From Membranipora membranacea (Eukaryota > Bryozoa > Gymnolaemata > Cheilostomatida > Membraniporidae): a DNA stretch of 64,000 nt. The DNA is taken from contig OU612070.1 of the NCBI GenBank assembly GCA_914767715.1, positions 13,719,501-13,783,500 on the forward strand, given 5' to 3'. Both the position numbers and the translations under genes were made by a program. This document shows, piece by piece, positions 13,689-27,743 of this stretch. Position 1 is the first letter of the stretch, and each line of letters starts with the position of its first letter. The notes under the pieces were generated by a model. It searched no databases. It was given only the letters and a program-made list of their open reading frames with translations, and was not told the origin of the DNA.

Positions 13689-14023
13689 ATGCTTTTTTTT
13701 CGGCCAGATCAAAAAATAGATTTGCTTCTAACCAACCTCATAAGGAGGAGCAACTCCTGCTCATCTCGAATCTGCAGACCGTTTGGCTCTGCGGCTTTTC
13801 GTTCTCCGTCAGCGTCCGTTTTAATTAGGGCCACTTTTGCTATAAAAAAACATGCCAAACGGCAGCATCGAAAAATTAAATCACTGTTGGATTCTTATCA
13901 AACTCCGACCAGTTCAAGCTCCTATTGCCCTCATTCAACATGCCGAATATTGGAATCCTCGGATTAACAGGGGGGTCACAACGCTGACTTGAAAATCCAA
14001 AAATTATACCAAGGGAGGGTATC
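13689..14023 (+). repeat. Type B monomer (representative)
   Basis: Type B units carry a linked set of changes: CTAACC for CTAACT, TCATCTCG for TCATCCCG, AATCACTG for AATCTCTG, GCTCCTAT for GCTCTTAT, and usually ACATGCC for ACACGCC. The unit before almost always ends CACATTGCTG instead of CACAACGCTG. B units start at -31 (cut), 1307, 2981, 7668, 9339, 13689, 15025, 19712, 23728, 25066, 29753, 32096 (partial, recombinant) and 33771. The copies at 1307 and 7668 keep ACACGCC. No B unit lies to the right of about 34.1 kb. Twelve of the 13 are followed directly by a C unit. Confidence 0.92.
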
Positions 14024-16698
14024 ATCCTTTTTTTTGGCCAGATCAAAAAATAGGTTTGCTTCTAACTAACCTCATAAGGAGCAACTCCTGCTCATCCCGA
14101 ATCTGCAGACCGTTTGGCTCTGCGGCTTTTCGTTCTCCGTCAGCGTCCGTTTTAATAAGGGCCACTTTTGCTATAAAAAAACATGCCAAACGGCAGCATC
14201 GAAAAATTAAATCTCTGTTGGATTCTTATCAAACTCCGACCAGTTCAAGCTCTTATTGCCCTCATTCAACACGCCGAATATTGGAATCCTCGGATTAACA
14301 GGGGGGTCACAACGCTGACTTGAAAATCCAAAAATTATACCAAGGGAGGGTATCATGCTTTTTTTTCGGCCAGATCAAAAAATAGATTTGCTTCTAACTA
14401 ACCTCATAAGGAGGAGCAACTCCTGCTCATCCCGAATCTGCAGACCGTTTGGCTCTGCGGCTTTTCGTTCTCCGTCAGCGTCCGTTTTAATTAGGGCCAC
14501 TTTTGCTATAAAAAAACATGCCAAACGGCAGCATCGAAAAATTAAATCTCTGTTGGATTCTTATCAAACTCTGACCAGTTCAAGCTCTTATTGCCCTCAT
14601 TCAACACGCCGAATATTGGAATCCTCGGATTAACAGGGGGGTCACAACGCTGACTTGAAAATCCAAAACTTATACCAAGGGAGGGTATCATGCTTTTTTT
14701 TCGGCCAGATCAAAAAATAGATTTGCTTCTAACTAACCTCATAAGGAGGAGCAACTCCTGCTCATCCCGAATCTGCAGACCGTTTGGCTCTGCGGCTTTT
14801 CGTTCTCCGTCAGCGTCCGTTTTAATTAGGGCCACTTTTGCTATAAAAAAACATGCCAAACGGCAGCATCGAAAAATTAAATCTCTGTTGGATTCTTATC
14901 AAACTCCGACCAGTTCAAGCTCTTATTGCCCTCATTCAACACGCCGAATATTGGAATCCTCGGATTAACAGGGGGGTCACATTGCTGACTTGAAAATCCA
15001 AAAATTATACCAAGGGAGGGTATCATGCTTTTTTTTCGGCCAGATCAAAAAATAGATTTGCTTCTAACCAACCTCATAAGGAGGAGCAACTCCTGCTCAT
15101 CTCGAATCTGCAGACCGTTTGGCTCTGCGGCTTTTCGTTCTCCGTCAGCGTCCGTTTTAATTAGGGCCACTTTTGCTATAAAAAAACATGCCAAGCGGCA
15201 GCATCGAAAAATTAAATCACTGTTGGATTCTTATCAAACTCCGACCAGTTCAAGCTCCTATTGCCCTCATTCAACATGCCGAATATTGGAATCCTCGGAT
15301 TAACAGGGGGGTCACAACGCTGACTTGAAAATCCAAAAATTATACCAAGGGAGGGTATCATCCTTTTTTTTGGCCAGATCAAAAAATAGATTTGCTTCTA
15401 ACTAACCTCATAAGGAGGAGCAACTCCTGCTCATCCCGAATCTGCAGACCGTTTGGCTCTGCGGCTTTTCGTTCTCCGTCAGCGTCCGTTTTAATTAGGG
15501 CCACTTTTGCTATAAAAAAACATGCCAAACGGCAGCATCGAAAAATTAAATCTCTGTTGGATTCTTATCAAACTCCGACCAGTTCAAGCTCTTATTGCCC
15601 TCATTCAACACGCCGAATATTGGAATCCTCGGATTAACAGGGGGGTCACAACGCTGACTTGAAAATCCAAAAATTATACCAAGGGAGGGTATCATGCTTT
15701 TTTTTCGGCCAGATCAAAAAATAGATTTGCTTCTAACTAACCTCATAAGGAGGAGCAACTCCTGCTCATCCCGAATCTGCAGACCGTTTGGCTCTGCGGC
15801 TTTTCGTTCTCCGTCAGCGTCCGTTTTAATTAGGGCCACTTTTGCTATAAAAAAACATGCCAAACGGCAGCATCGAAAAATTAAATCTCTGTTGGATTCT
15901 TATCAAACTCCGACCAGTTCAAGCTCTTATTGCCCTCATTCAACACGCCGAATATTGGAATCCTCGGATTAACAGGGGGGTCACAACGCTGACTTGAAAA
16001 TCCAAAAATTATACCAAGGGAGGGTATCATGCTTTTTTTTCGGCCAGATCAAAAAATAGATTTGCTTCTAACTAACCTCATAAGGAGGAGCAACTCCTGC
16101 TCATCCCGAATCTGCAGACCGTTTGGCTCTGCGGCTTTTCGTTCTCCGTCAGCGTCCGTTTTAATTAGGGCCACTTTTGCTATAAAAAAACATGCCAAAC
16201 GGCAGCATCGAAAAATTAAATCTCTGTTGGATTCTTATCAAACTCCGACCAGTTCAAGCTCTTATTGCCCTCATTCAACACGCCGAATATTGGAATCCTC
16301 GGATTAACAGGGGGGTCACAACGCTGACTTGAAAATCCAAAAATTATACCAAGGGAGGGTATCATGCTTTTTTTTCGGCCAGATCAAAAAATAGATTTGC
16401 TTCTAACTAACCTCATAAGGAGGAGCAACTCCTGCTCATCCCGAATCTGCAGACCGTTTGGCTCTGCGGCTTTTCGTTCTCCGTCAGCGTCCGTTTTAAT
16501 TAGGGCCACTTTTGCTATAAAAAAACATGCCAAACGGCAGCATCGAAAAATTAAATCTCTGTTGGACTCTTATCAAACTCCGACCAGTTCAAGCTCTTAT
16601 TGCCCTCATTCAACACGCCGAATATTGGAATCCTCGGATTAACAGGGGGGTCACAACGCTGACTTGAAAATCCAAAAATTATACCAAGGGAGGGTGTC

Positions 16699-17033
16699 AT
16701 GCTTTTTCTTCGGCCAGATCAAAAAATAGATTTGCTTCTAACTACCCTCATAAGGAGGAGCAACTCCTGCTCATCCCGAATCTGCAGACCGTTTGGCTCT
16801 GCGGCTTTTCGTTCTCCGTCAGCGTCCGTTTTAATTAGGGCCACTTTTGCTATAAAAAAACATGCCAAACGGCAGCATCGAAAAATTAAATCTCTGTTGG
16901 ATTCTTATCAAACTCCGACCAGTTCAAGCTCTTATTGCCCTCATTCAACACGCCGAATATTGGAATCCTCGGATTAACAGGGGGGTCACATTGCTGACTT
17001 GAAAATCCAAAAATTATACCAAGGGAGGGTATC
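16699..17033 (+). repeat. Monomer with several private changes
   Basis: Carries GTGTCATG before the ATG, a T to C within the T8 tract, and CTACCCTC for CTAACCTC. It also ends CACATTGCTG although the following unit (17034) is not type B, so the B-linked marker is uncoupled here. Confidence 0.75.
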
Positions 17034-17702
17034 ATGCTTTTTTTTCGGCCAGATCAAAAAATAGATTTGCTTCTAACTAACCTCATAAGGAGGAGCAACT
17101 CCTGCTCATCCCGAATCTGCAGACCGTTTGGCTCTGCGGCTTTTCGTTCTCCGTCAGCGTCCGTTTTAATTAGGGCCACTTTTGCTATAAAAAACATGCC
17201 AAACGGCAGCATCGAAAAATTAAATCTCTGTTGGATTCTTATCAAACTCCGACCAGTTCAAGCTCTTATTGCCCTCATTCAACACGCCGAATATTGGAAT
17301 CCTCGGATTAACAGGGGGGTCACAACGCTGACTTGAAAATCCAAAAATTATACCAAGGGAGGGTATCATGCTTTTTTTTCGGCCAGATCAAAAAATAGAT
17401 TTGCTTCTAGCTAACCTCATAAGGAGGAGCAACTCCTGCTCATCCCGAATCTGCAGACCGTTTGGCTCTGCGGCTTTTCGTTCTCCGTCAGCGTCCGTTT
17501 TAATTAGGGCCACTTTTGCTATAAAAAAACATGCCAAACGGCAGCATCGAAAAATTAAATCTCTGTTGGATTCTTATCAAACTCCGACCAGTTCAAGCTC
17601 TTATTGCCCTCATTCAACACGCCGAATATTGGAATCCTCGGATTAACAGGGGGGTCACAACGCTGACTTGAAAATCCAAAAATTATACCAAGGGAGGGTA
17701 TC

Positions 17703-20380
17703 ATGCTTTTTTTTCGGCCAGATCAAAAAATAGATTTGCTTCTAACTAACCTCTTAAGGAGGAGCAACTCCTGCTCATCCCGAATCTGCAGACCGTTTGG
17801 CTCTGCGGCTTTTCGTTCTCCGTCAGCGTCCGTTTTAATTAGGGCCACTTTTGCTATAAAAAAACATGCCAAACGGCAGCATCGAAAAATTAAATCTCTG
17901 TTAGATTCTTATCAAACTCCGACCAGTTCAAGCTCTTATTGCCCTCATTCAACACGCCGAATATTGGAATCCTCGGATTAACAGGGGGGTCACAACGCTG
18001 ACTTGAAAATCCAAAAATTATACCAAGGGAGGGTATCATGCTTTTTTTTCGGCCAGATCAAAAAATAGATTTGCTTCTAACTAACCTCATAAGGAGGAGC
18101 AACTCCTGCTCATCCCGAATCTGCAGACCGTTTGGCTCTGCGGCTTTTCGTTCTCCGTCAGCGTCCGTTTTAATTAGGGCCACTTTTGCTATAAAAATAC
18201 ATGCCAAACGGCAGCATCGAAAAATTAAATCTCTGTTGGATTCTTATCAAACTCCGACCAGTTCAAGCTCTTATTGCCCTCATTCAACACGCCGAATATT
18301 GGAATCCTCGGATTAACAGGGGGGTCACAACGCTGACTTGAAAATCCAAAAATTATACCAAGGGAGGGTATCATCCTTTTTTTTGGCCATATCAAAAAAT
18401 AGATTTGCTTCTAACTAACCTCATAAGGAGGAGCAACTCCTGCTCATCCCGAATCTGCAGACCGTTTGGCTCTGCGGCTTTTCGTTCTCCGTCAGCGTCC
18501 GTTTTAATTAGGGCCACTTTTGCTATAAAAAAACATGCCAAACGGCAGCATCGAAAAATTAAATCTCTGTTGGATTCTTATCAAACTCCGACCAGTTCAA
18601 GCTCTTATTGCCCTCATTCAACACGCCGAATATTGGAATCCTCGGATTAACAGGGGGGTCACAACGCTGACTTGAAAATCCAAAAATTATACCAAGGGAG
18701 GGTATCATGCTTTTTTTTCGGCCAGATCAAAAAATAGATTTGCTTCTAACTAACCTCATAAGGAGGAGCAACTCCTGCTCATCCCGAATCTGCAGACCGT
18801 TTGGCTCTGCGGCTTTTCGTTCTCCGTCAGCGTCCGTTTTAATTAGGGCCACTTTTGCTATAAAAAAACATGCCAAACGGCAGCATCGAAAAATTAAATC
18901 TCTGTTGGATTCTTATCAAACTCCGACCAGTTCAAGCTCTTATTGCCCTCATTCAACACGCCGAATATTGGAATCCTCGGATTAACAGGGGGGTCACAAC
19001 GCTGACTTGAAAATCCAAAAATTATACCAAGGGAGGGTATCATGCTTTTTTTTCGGCCAGATCAAAAAATAGATTTGCTTCTAACTAACCTCATAAGGAG
19101 GAGCAACTCCTGCTCATCCCGAATCTGCAGACCGTTTGGCTCTGCGGCTTTTCGTTCTCCGTCAGCGTCCGTTTTAATTAGGGCCACTTTTGCTATAAAA
19201 AAACATGCCAAACGGCAGCATCGAAAAATTAAATCTCTGTTGGATTCTTATCAAACTCCGACCAGTTCAAGCTCTTATTGCCCTCATTCAACACGCCGAA
19301 TATTGGAATCCTCGGATTAACAGGGGGGTCACAACGCTGACTTGAAAATCCAAAAATTATACCAAGGGAGGGTATCATGCTTTTTTTTCGGCCAGATCAA
19401 AAAATAGATTTGCTTCTAACTAACCTCATAAGGAGGAGCAACTCCTGCTCATCCCGAATCTGCAGACCGTTTGGCTCTGCGGCTTTTCGTTCTCCGTCAG
19501 CGTCCGTTTTAATTAGGGCCACTTTTGCTATAAAAAAACATGCCAAACGGCAGCATCGAAAAATTAAATCTCTGTTGGATTCTTATCAAACTCCGACCAG
19601 TTCAAGCTCTTATTGCCCTCATTCAACACGCCGAATATTGGAATCCTCGGATTAACAGGGGGGTCACATTGCTGACTTGAAAATCCAAAAATTATACCAA
19701 GGGAGGGTATCATGCTTTTTTTTCGGCCAGATCAAAAAATAGATTTGCTTCTAACCAACCTCATAAGGAGGAGCAACTCCTGCTCATCTCGAATCTGCAG
19801 ACCGTTTGGCTCTGCGGCTTTTCGTTCTCCGTCAGCGTCCGTTTTAATTAGGGCCACTTTTGCTATAAAAAAACATGCCAAACGGCAGCATCGAAAAATT
19901 AAATCACTGTTGGATTCTTATCAAACTCCGACCAGTTCAAGCTCCTATTGCCCTCATTCAACATGCCGAATATTGGAATCCTCGGATTAACAGGGGGGTC
20001 ACAACGCTGACTTGAAAATCCAAAAATTATACCAAGGGAGGGTATCATCCTTTTTTTTGGCCAGATCAAAAAATAGGTTTGCTTCTAACTAACCTCATAA
20101 GGAGGAGCAACTCCTGCTCATCCCGAATCTGCAGACCGTTTGGCTCTGCGGCTTTTCGTTCTCCGTCAGCGTCCGTTTTAATAAGGGCCACTTTTGCTAT
20201 AAAAAAACATGCCAAACGGCAGCATCGAAAAATTAAATCTCTGTTGGATTCTTATCAAACTCCGACCAGTTCAAGCTCTTATTGCCCTCATTCAACACGC
20301 CGAATATTGGAATCCTCGGATTAACAGGGGGGTCACAACGCTGACTTGAAAATCCAAAAATTATACCAAGGGAGGGTATC
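17703..20380 (+). repeat. Eight-unit higher-order block D-A-C-A-A-A-B-C, copy 3
   Basis: Same unit order. The final C unit at 20047 carries ATAGGTTTG and AATAAGG without the 3 bp deletion and is followed by a second C unit (20381) with TCATCACG, exactly as in copy 4, 10041 bp downstream. Private changes include TGTTAGATTC at 17703 and AAAAATACAT at 18038. Confidence 0.85.
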
Positions 20381-21384
20381 ATCCTTTTTTTTGGCCAGAT
20401 CAAAAAATAGATTTGCTTCTAACTAACCTCATAAGGAGGAGCAACTCCTGCTCATCACGAATCTGCAGACCGTTTGGCTCTGCGGCTTTTCGTTCTCCGT
20501 CAGCGTCCGTTTTAATTAGGGCCACTTTTGCTATAAAAAAACATGCCAAACGGCAGCATCGAAAAATTAAATCTCTGTTGGATTCTTATCAAACTCCGAC
20601 CAGTTCAAGCTCTTATTGCCCTCATTCAACACGCCGAATATTGGAATCCTCGGATTAACAGGGGGGTCACAACGCTGACTTGAAAATCCAAAAATTATAC
20701 CAAGGGAGGGTATCATGCTTTTTTTTCGGCCAGATCAAAAAATAGATTTGCTTCTAACTAACCTCATAAGGAGGAGCAACTCCTGCATATCCCGAATCTG
20801 CAGACCGTTTGGCTCTGCGGCTTTTCGTTCTCCGTCAGCGTCCGTTTTAATTAGGGCCACTTTTGCTATAAAAAAACATGCCAAACGGCAGCATCGAAAA
20901 ATTAAATCTCTGTTGGATTCTTATCAAACTCCGACCAGTTCAAGCTCTTATTGCCCTCATTCAACACGCCGAATATTGGAATCCTCGGATTAACAGGGGG
21001 GTCACAACGCTGACTTGAAAATCCAAAAATTATACCAAGGGAGGGTATCATGCTTTTTTTTCGGCCAGATCAAAAAATAGATTTGCTTCTAACTAACCTC
21101 ATAAGAAGGAGCAACTCCTGCTCATCCCGAATCTGCAGACCGTTTGGCTCTGCGGCTTTTCGTTCTCCGTCAGCGTCCGTTTTAATTAGGGCCACTTTTG
21201 CTATAAAAAAACATGCCAAACGGCAGCATCGAAAAATTAAATCTCTGTTGGATTCTTATCAAACTCCGACCAGTTCAAGCTCTTATTGCCCTCATTCAAC
21301 ACGCCGAATATTGGAATCCTCGGATTAACAGGGGGGTCACAACGCTGACTTGAAAATCCAAAAATTATACCAAGGGAGGGTATC

Positions 21385-21718
21385 ATGCTTTTTTTTCGGC
21401 CAGATCAAAAAATAGATTTGCTTCTAACTAACCTCATAAGGAGGAGCAACTCCTGCTCATCCCGAATCTGCAGACCGTTTGGCTCTGCGGCTTTTCGTTC
21501 TCCGTCAGCGTCCGTTTTAATTAGGGCCACTTTTGCTATAAAAAAACATGCCAAACGGCAGCATCGAAAAATTAAATCTCTGTTGGATTCTTATCAAACT
21601 CCGACCAGTTCAAGCTCTTATTGCCCTCATTCAACACGCCGAATATTGGAATCCTCGGATTAACAGGGGGTCACAACGCTGACTTGAAAATCCAAAAATT
21701 ATACCAAGGGAGGGTATC
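21385..21718 (+). repeat. Monomer with G5 instead of G6
   Basis: The G run after the TAA is one base shorter (CAGGGGGTCAC). The 92-codon frame is unaffected. It explains 1 bp of the offset drift in the 30-unit duplication. Confidence 0.8.
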
Positions 21719-23392
21719 ATGCTTTTTTTTCGGCCAGATCAAAAAATAGATTTGCTTCTAACTAACCTCATAAGGAGGTGCAACTCCTGCTCATCCCGAA
21801 TCTGCAGACCGTTTGGCTCTGCGGCTTTTCGTTCTCCGTCAGCGTCCGTTTTAATTAGGGCCACTTTTGCTATAAAAAAACATGCCAAACGGCAGCATCG
21901 AAAAATTAAATCTCTGTTGGATTCTTATCAAACTCCGACCAGTTCAAGCTCTTATTGCCCTCATTCAACACGCCGAATATTGGAATCCTCGGATTAACAG
22001 GGGGGTCACAACGCTGACTTGAAAATCCAAAAATTATACCAAGGGAGGGTATCATGCTTTTTTTTCGGCCAGATCAAAAAATAGATTTGCTTCTAACTAA
22101 CCTCATAAGGAGGAGCAACTCCTGCTCATCCCGAATCTGCAGACCGTTTGGCTCTGCGGCTTTTCGTTCTCCGTCAGCGTCCGTTTTAATTAGGGCCACT
22201 TTTGCTATAAAAAAACATGCCAAACGGCAGCATCGAAAAATTAAATCTCTGTTGGATTCTTATCAAACTCCGACCAGTTCAAGCTCTTATTGCCCTCATT
22301 CAACACGCCGAATATTGGAATCCTCGGATTAACAGGGGGGTCACAACGCTGACTTGAAAATCCAAAAATTATACCAAGGGAGGGTATCATGCTTTTTTTT
22401 CGGCCAGATCAAAAAATAGATTTGCTTCTAACTAACCTCATAAGGAGGAGCAACTCCTGCTCATCCCGAATCTGCAGACCGTTTGGCTCTGCGGCTTTTC
22501 GTTCTCCGTCAGCGTCCGTTTTAATTAGGGCCACTTTTGCTATAAAAAAACATGCCAAACGGCAGCATCGAAAAATTAAATCTCTGTTGGATTCTTATCA
22601 AACTCCGACCAGTTCAAGCTCTTATTGCCCTCATTCAACACGCCGAATATTGGAATCCTCGGATTAACAGGGGGGTCACAACGCTGACTTGAAAATCCAA
22701 AAATTATACCAAGGGAGGGTATCATGCTTTTTTTTCGGCCAGATCAAAAAATAGATTTGCTTCTAACTAACCTCATAAGGAGGAGCAACTCCTGCTCATC
22801 CCGAATCTGCAGACCGTTTGGCTCTGCGGCTTTTCGTTCTCCGTCAGCGTCCGTTTTAATTAGGGCCACTTTTGCTATAAAAAAACATGCCAAACGGCAG
22901 CATCGAAAAATTAAATCTCTGTTGGATTCTTATCAAACTCCGACCAGTTCAAGCTCTTATTGCCCTCATTCAACACGCCGAATATTGGAATCCTCGGATT
23001 AACAGGGGGGTCACAACGCTGACTTGAAAATCCAAAAATTATACCAAGGGAGGGTATCATCCTTTTTTTTGGCCAGATCAAAAAATAGATTTGCTTCTAA
23101 CTAACCTCATAAGGAGGAGCAACTCCTGCTCATCCCGAATCTGCAGACCGTTTGGCTCTGCGGCTTTTCGTTCTCCGTCAGCGTCCGTTTTAATTAGGGC
23201 CACTTTTGCTATAAAAAAACATGCCAAACGGCAGCATCGAAAAATTAAATCTCTGTTGGATTCTTATCAAACTCCGACCAGTTCAAGCTCTTATTGCCCT
23301 CATTCAACACGCCGAATATTGGAATCCTCGGATTAACAGGGGGGTCACAACGCTGACTTGAAAATCCAAAAATTATACCAAGGGAGGGTATC

Positions 23393-24396
23393 ATGCTTTT
23401 TTTTCGGCCAGATCAAAAAATAGATTTGCTTCTAACTAACCTCATAAGGAGGAGCAACTCCTGCTCATCCCGAATCTGCAGACCGTTTGGCTCTGCGGCT
23501 TTTCGTTCTCCGTCAGCGTCCGTTTTAATTAGGGCCACTTTTGCTATAAAAAAACATGCCAAACGGCAGCATCGAAAAATTAAATCTCTGTTGGATTCTT
23601 ATCAAACTCCGACCAGTTCAAGCTCTTATTGCCCTCATTCAACACGCCGAATATTGGAATCCTCGGATTAACAGGGGGGTCACATTGCTGACTTGAAAAT
23701 CCAAAAATTATCCCAAGGGAGGGTATCATGCTTTTTTTTCGGCCAGATCAAAAAATAGATTTGCTTCTAACCAACCTCATAAGGAGGAGCAACTCCTGAT
23801 CATCTCGAATCTGCAGACCGTTTGGCTCTGCGGCTTTTCGTTCTCCGTCAGCGTCCGTTTTAATTAGGGCCACTTTTGCTATAAAAAAACATGCCAAACG
23901 GCAGCATCGAAAAATTAAATCACTGTTGGATTCTTATCAAACTCCGACCAGTTCAAGCTCCTATTGCCCTCATTCAACATGCCGAATATTGGAATCCTCG
24001 GATTAACAGGGGGGTCACAACGCTGACTTGAAAATCCAAAAATTATACCAAGGGAGGGTATCATCCTTTTTTTTGGCCAGATCAAAAAATAGATTTGCTT
24101 CTAACTAACCTCATAAGGAGGAGCAACTCCTGCTCATCCCGAATCTGCAGACCGTTTGGCTCTGCGGCTTTTCGTTCTCCGTCAGCGTCCGTTTTAATTA
24201 GGGCCACTTTTGCTATAAAAAAACATGCCAAACGGCAGCATCGAAAAATTAAATCTCTGTTGGATTCTTATCAAACTCCGACCAGTTCAAGCTCTTATTG
24301 CCCTCATTCAACACGCCGAATATTGGAATCCTCGGATTAACAGGGGGGTCACAACGCTGACTTGAAAATCCAAAAATTATACCAAGGGAGGGTATC
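23393..24396 (+). repeat. Three-unit block with stop-bearing B unit, copy 1
   Basis: An A unit ending CACATTGCTG with TTATCCC, a B unit (23728) with TCCTGATCA that puts TGA in the 92-codon frame, and a C unit. The same trio recurs 1338 bp downstream. Confidence 0.85.
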
Positions 24397-24730
24397 ATCC
24401 TTTTTTTTGGCCAGATCAAAAAATAGATTTGCTTCTAACTAACCTCATAAGGAGGAGCAACTCCTGCTCATCCCGAATCTGCAGACCGTTTGGCTCTGCG
24501 GCTTTTCGTTCTCCGTCAGCGTCCGTTTTAATTAGGGCCACTTTTGCTATAAAAAAACATGCCAAACGGCAGCATCGAAAAATTAAATCTCTGTTGGATT
24601 CTTATCAAACTCCGACCAGTTCAAGCTCTTATTGCCCTCATTCAACACGCCGAATATTGGAATCCTCGGATTAACAGGGGGGTCACAACGCTGACTTGAA
24701 AATCCAAAAATTATACCAAGGGAGGGTATC

Positions 24731-25734
24731 ATGCTTTTTTTTCGGCCAGATCAAAAAATAGATTTGCTTCTAACTAACCTCATAAGGAGGAGCAACTCCT
24801 GCTCATCCCGAATCTGCAGACCGTTTGGCTCTGCGGCTTTTCGTTCTCCGTCAGCGTCCGTTTTAATTAGGGCCACTTTTGCTATAAAAAAACATGCCAA
24901 ACAGCAGCATCGAAAAATTAAATCTCTGTTGGATTCTTATCAAACTCCGACCAGTTCAAGCTCTTATTGCCCTCATTCAACACGCCGAATATTGGAATCC
25001 TCGGATTAACAGGGGGGTCACATTGCTGACTTGAAAATCCAAAAATTATCCCAAGGGAGGGTATCATGCTTTTTTTTCGGCCAGATCAAAAAATAGATTT
25101 GCTTCTAACCAACCTCATAAGGAGGAGCAACTCCTGATCATCTCGAATCTGCAGACCGTTTGGCTCTGCGGCTTTTCGTTCTCCGTCAGCGTCCGTTTTA
25201 ATTAGGGCCACTTTTGCTATTAAAAAACATGCCAAACGGCAGCATCGAAAAATTAAATCACTGTTGGATTCTTATCAAACTCCGACCAGTTCAAGCTCCT
25301 ATTGCCCTCATTCAACATGCCGAATATTGGAATCCTCGGATTAACAGGGGGGTCACAACGCTGACTTGAAAATCCAAAAATTATACCAAGGGAGGGTATC
25401 ATCCTTTTTTTTGGCCAGATCAAAAAATAGATTTGCTTCTAACTAACCTCATAAGGAGGAGCAACTCCTGCTCATCCCGAATCTGCAGACCGTTTGGCTC
25501 TGCGGCTTTTCGTTCTCCGTCAGCGTCCGTTTTAATTAGGGCCACTTTTGCTATAAAAAAACATGCCAAACGGCAGCATCGAAAAATTAAATCTCTGTTG
25601 GATTCTTATCAAACTCCGACCAGTTCAAGCTCTTATTGCCCTCATTCAACACGCCGAATATTGGAATCCTCGGATTAACAGGGGGGTCACAACGCTGACT
25701 TGAAAATCCAAAAATTATACCAAGGGAGGGTATC
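24731..25734 (+). repeat. Three-unit block with stop-bearing B unit, copy 2
   Basis: Same trio as 23393-24396, with the TCCTGATCA and TTATCCC markers. Private changes are AAACAGCAG in the A unit and CTATTAAAAA in the B unit. Confidence 0.85.
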
Positions 25735-27743
25735 ATGCTTTTTTTTCGGCCAGATCAAAAAATAGATTTGCTTCTAACTAACCTCATAAGGAGGAGCAAC
25801 TCCTGCTCATCCCGAATCTGCAGACCGTTTGGCTCTGCGGCTTTTCGTTCTCCGTCAGCGTCCGTTTTAATTAGGGCCACTTTTGCTATAAAAAAACATG
25901 CCAAACGGCAGCATCGAAAAATTTAATCTCTGTTGGATTCTTATCAAACTCCGACCAGTTCAAGCTCTTATTGCCCTCATTCAACACGCCGAATATTGGA
26001 ATCCTCGGATTAACAGGGGGGTCACAACGCTGACTTGAAAATCCAAAAATTATACCAAGGGAGGGTATCATGCTTTTTTTTCGGCCAGATCAAAAAATAG
26101 ATTTGCTTCTAACTAACCTCTTAAGGAGGAGCAACTCCTGCTCATCCCGAATCTGCAGACCGTTTGGCTCTGCGGCTTTTCGTTCTCCGTCAGCGTCCGT
26201 TTTAATTAGGGCCACTTTTGCTATAAAACAACATGCCAAACGGCAGCATCGAAAAATTAAATCTCTGTTGGATTCTTATCAAACTCCGACCAGTTCAAGC
26301 TCTTATTGCCCTCATTCAACACGCCGAATATTGGAATCCTCGGATTAACAGGGGGGTCACAACGCTGACTTGAAAATCCAAAAATTATACCAAGGGAGGG
26401 TATCATGCTTTTTTTTCGGCCAGATCAAAAAATAGATTTGCTTCTAACTAACCTCATAAGGAGGAGCAACTCCTGCTCATCCCGAATCTGCAGACCGTTT
26501 GGCTCTGCGGCTTTTCGTTCTCCGTCAGCGTCCGTTTTAATTAGGGCCACTTTTGCTATAAAAAAACATGCCAAACGGCAGCATCGAAAAATTAAATCTC
26601 TGTTGGATTCTTATCAAACTCCGACCAGTTCAAGCTCTTATTGCCCTCATTCAACACGCCGAATATTGGAATCCTCGGATTAACAGGGGGGTCACAACGC
26701 TGACTTGAAAATCCAAAAATTATACCAAGGGAGGGTATCATCCTTTTTTTTGGCCAGATCAAAAAATAGATTTGCTTCTAACTAACCTCATAAGGAGGAG
26801 CAACTCCTGCTCATCCCGAATCTGCAGACCGTTTGGCTCTGCGGCTTTTCGTTCTCCGTCAGCGTCCGTTTTAATTAGGGCCACTTTTGCTATAAAAAAA
26901 CATGCCAAACGGCAGCATCGAAAAATTAAATCTCTGTTGGATTCTTATCAAACTCCGACCAGTTCAAGCTCTTATTGCCCTCATTCAACACGCCGAATAT
27001 TGGAATCCTCGGATTAACAGGGGGGTCACAACGCTGACTTGAAAATCCAAAAATTATACCAAGGGAGGGTATCATGCTTTTTTTTCGGCCAGATCAAAAA
27101 ATAGATTTGCTTCTAACTAACCTCATAAGGAGGAGCAACTCCTGCTCATCCCGAATCTGCAGACCGTTTGGCTCTGCGGCTTTTCGTTCTCCGTCAGCGT
27201 CCGTTTTAATTAGGGCCACTTTTGCTATAAAAAAACATGCCAAACGGCAGCATCGAAAAATTAAATCTCTGTTGGATTCTTATCAAACTCCGACCAGTTC
27301 AAGCTCTTATTGCCCTCATTCAACACGCCGAATATTGGAATCCTCGGATTAACAGGGGGGTCACAACGCTGACTTGAAAATCCAAAAATTATACCAAGGG
27401 AGGGTATCATGCTTTTTTTTCGGCCAGATCAAAAAATAGATTTGCTTCGAACTAACCTCATAAGGAGGAGCAACTCCTGCTCATCCCGAATCTGCAGACC
27501 GTTTGGCTCTGCGGCTTTTCGTTCTCCGTCAGCGTTCGTTTTAATTAGGGCCACTTTTGCTATAAAAAAACATGCCAAACGGCAGCATCGAAAAATTAAA
27601 TCTCTGTTGGATTCTTATCAAACTCCGACCAGTTCAAGCTCTTATTGCCCTCATTCAACACGCCGAATATTGGAATCCTCGGATTAACAGGGGGGTCACA
27701 ACGCTGACTTGAAAATCCAAAAATTATACCAAGGGAGGGTATC

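Larger units (their letters stand above)
11680..14354 (+). repeat. Eight-unit higher-order block D-A-C-A-A-A-B-C, copy 2
   Basis: Same unit order as at 5659. Private markers at 12684 (TGTTTGATTC, ACATGCC) and 14024 (331 bp C subvariant) match copy 1, consistent with an 18-unit segmental duplication. Similarity ends after the final C unit, since 14355 differs from 8334. Confidence 0.85.
17703..24396 (+). repeat. 30-unit segmental duplication, left copy
   Basis: Units here correspond in order to those at 27744-34439 with an offset of 10041 bp at the left end and 10043 bp at the right. The 2 bp drift is explained by a G deletion in the unit at 21385 and the C unit at 23059, which is not C in the right copy. 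Shared markers: the octad, the C-C doublet, AGAAGG (21050/31091), TTATCCC before 23728/33771, and the following B-C pair. Confidence 0.7.
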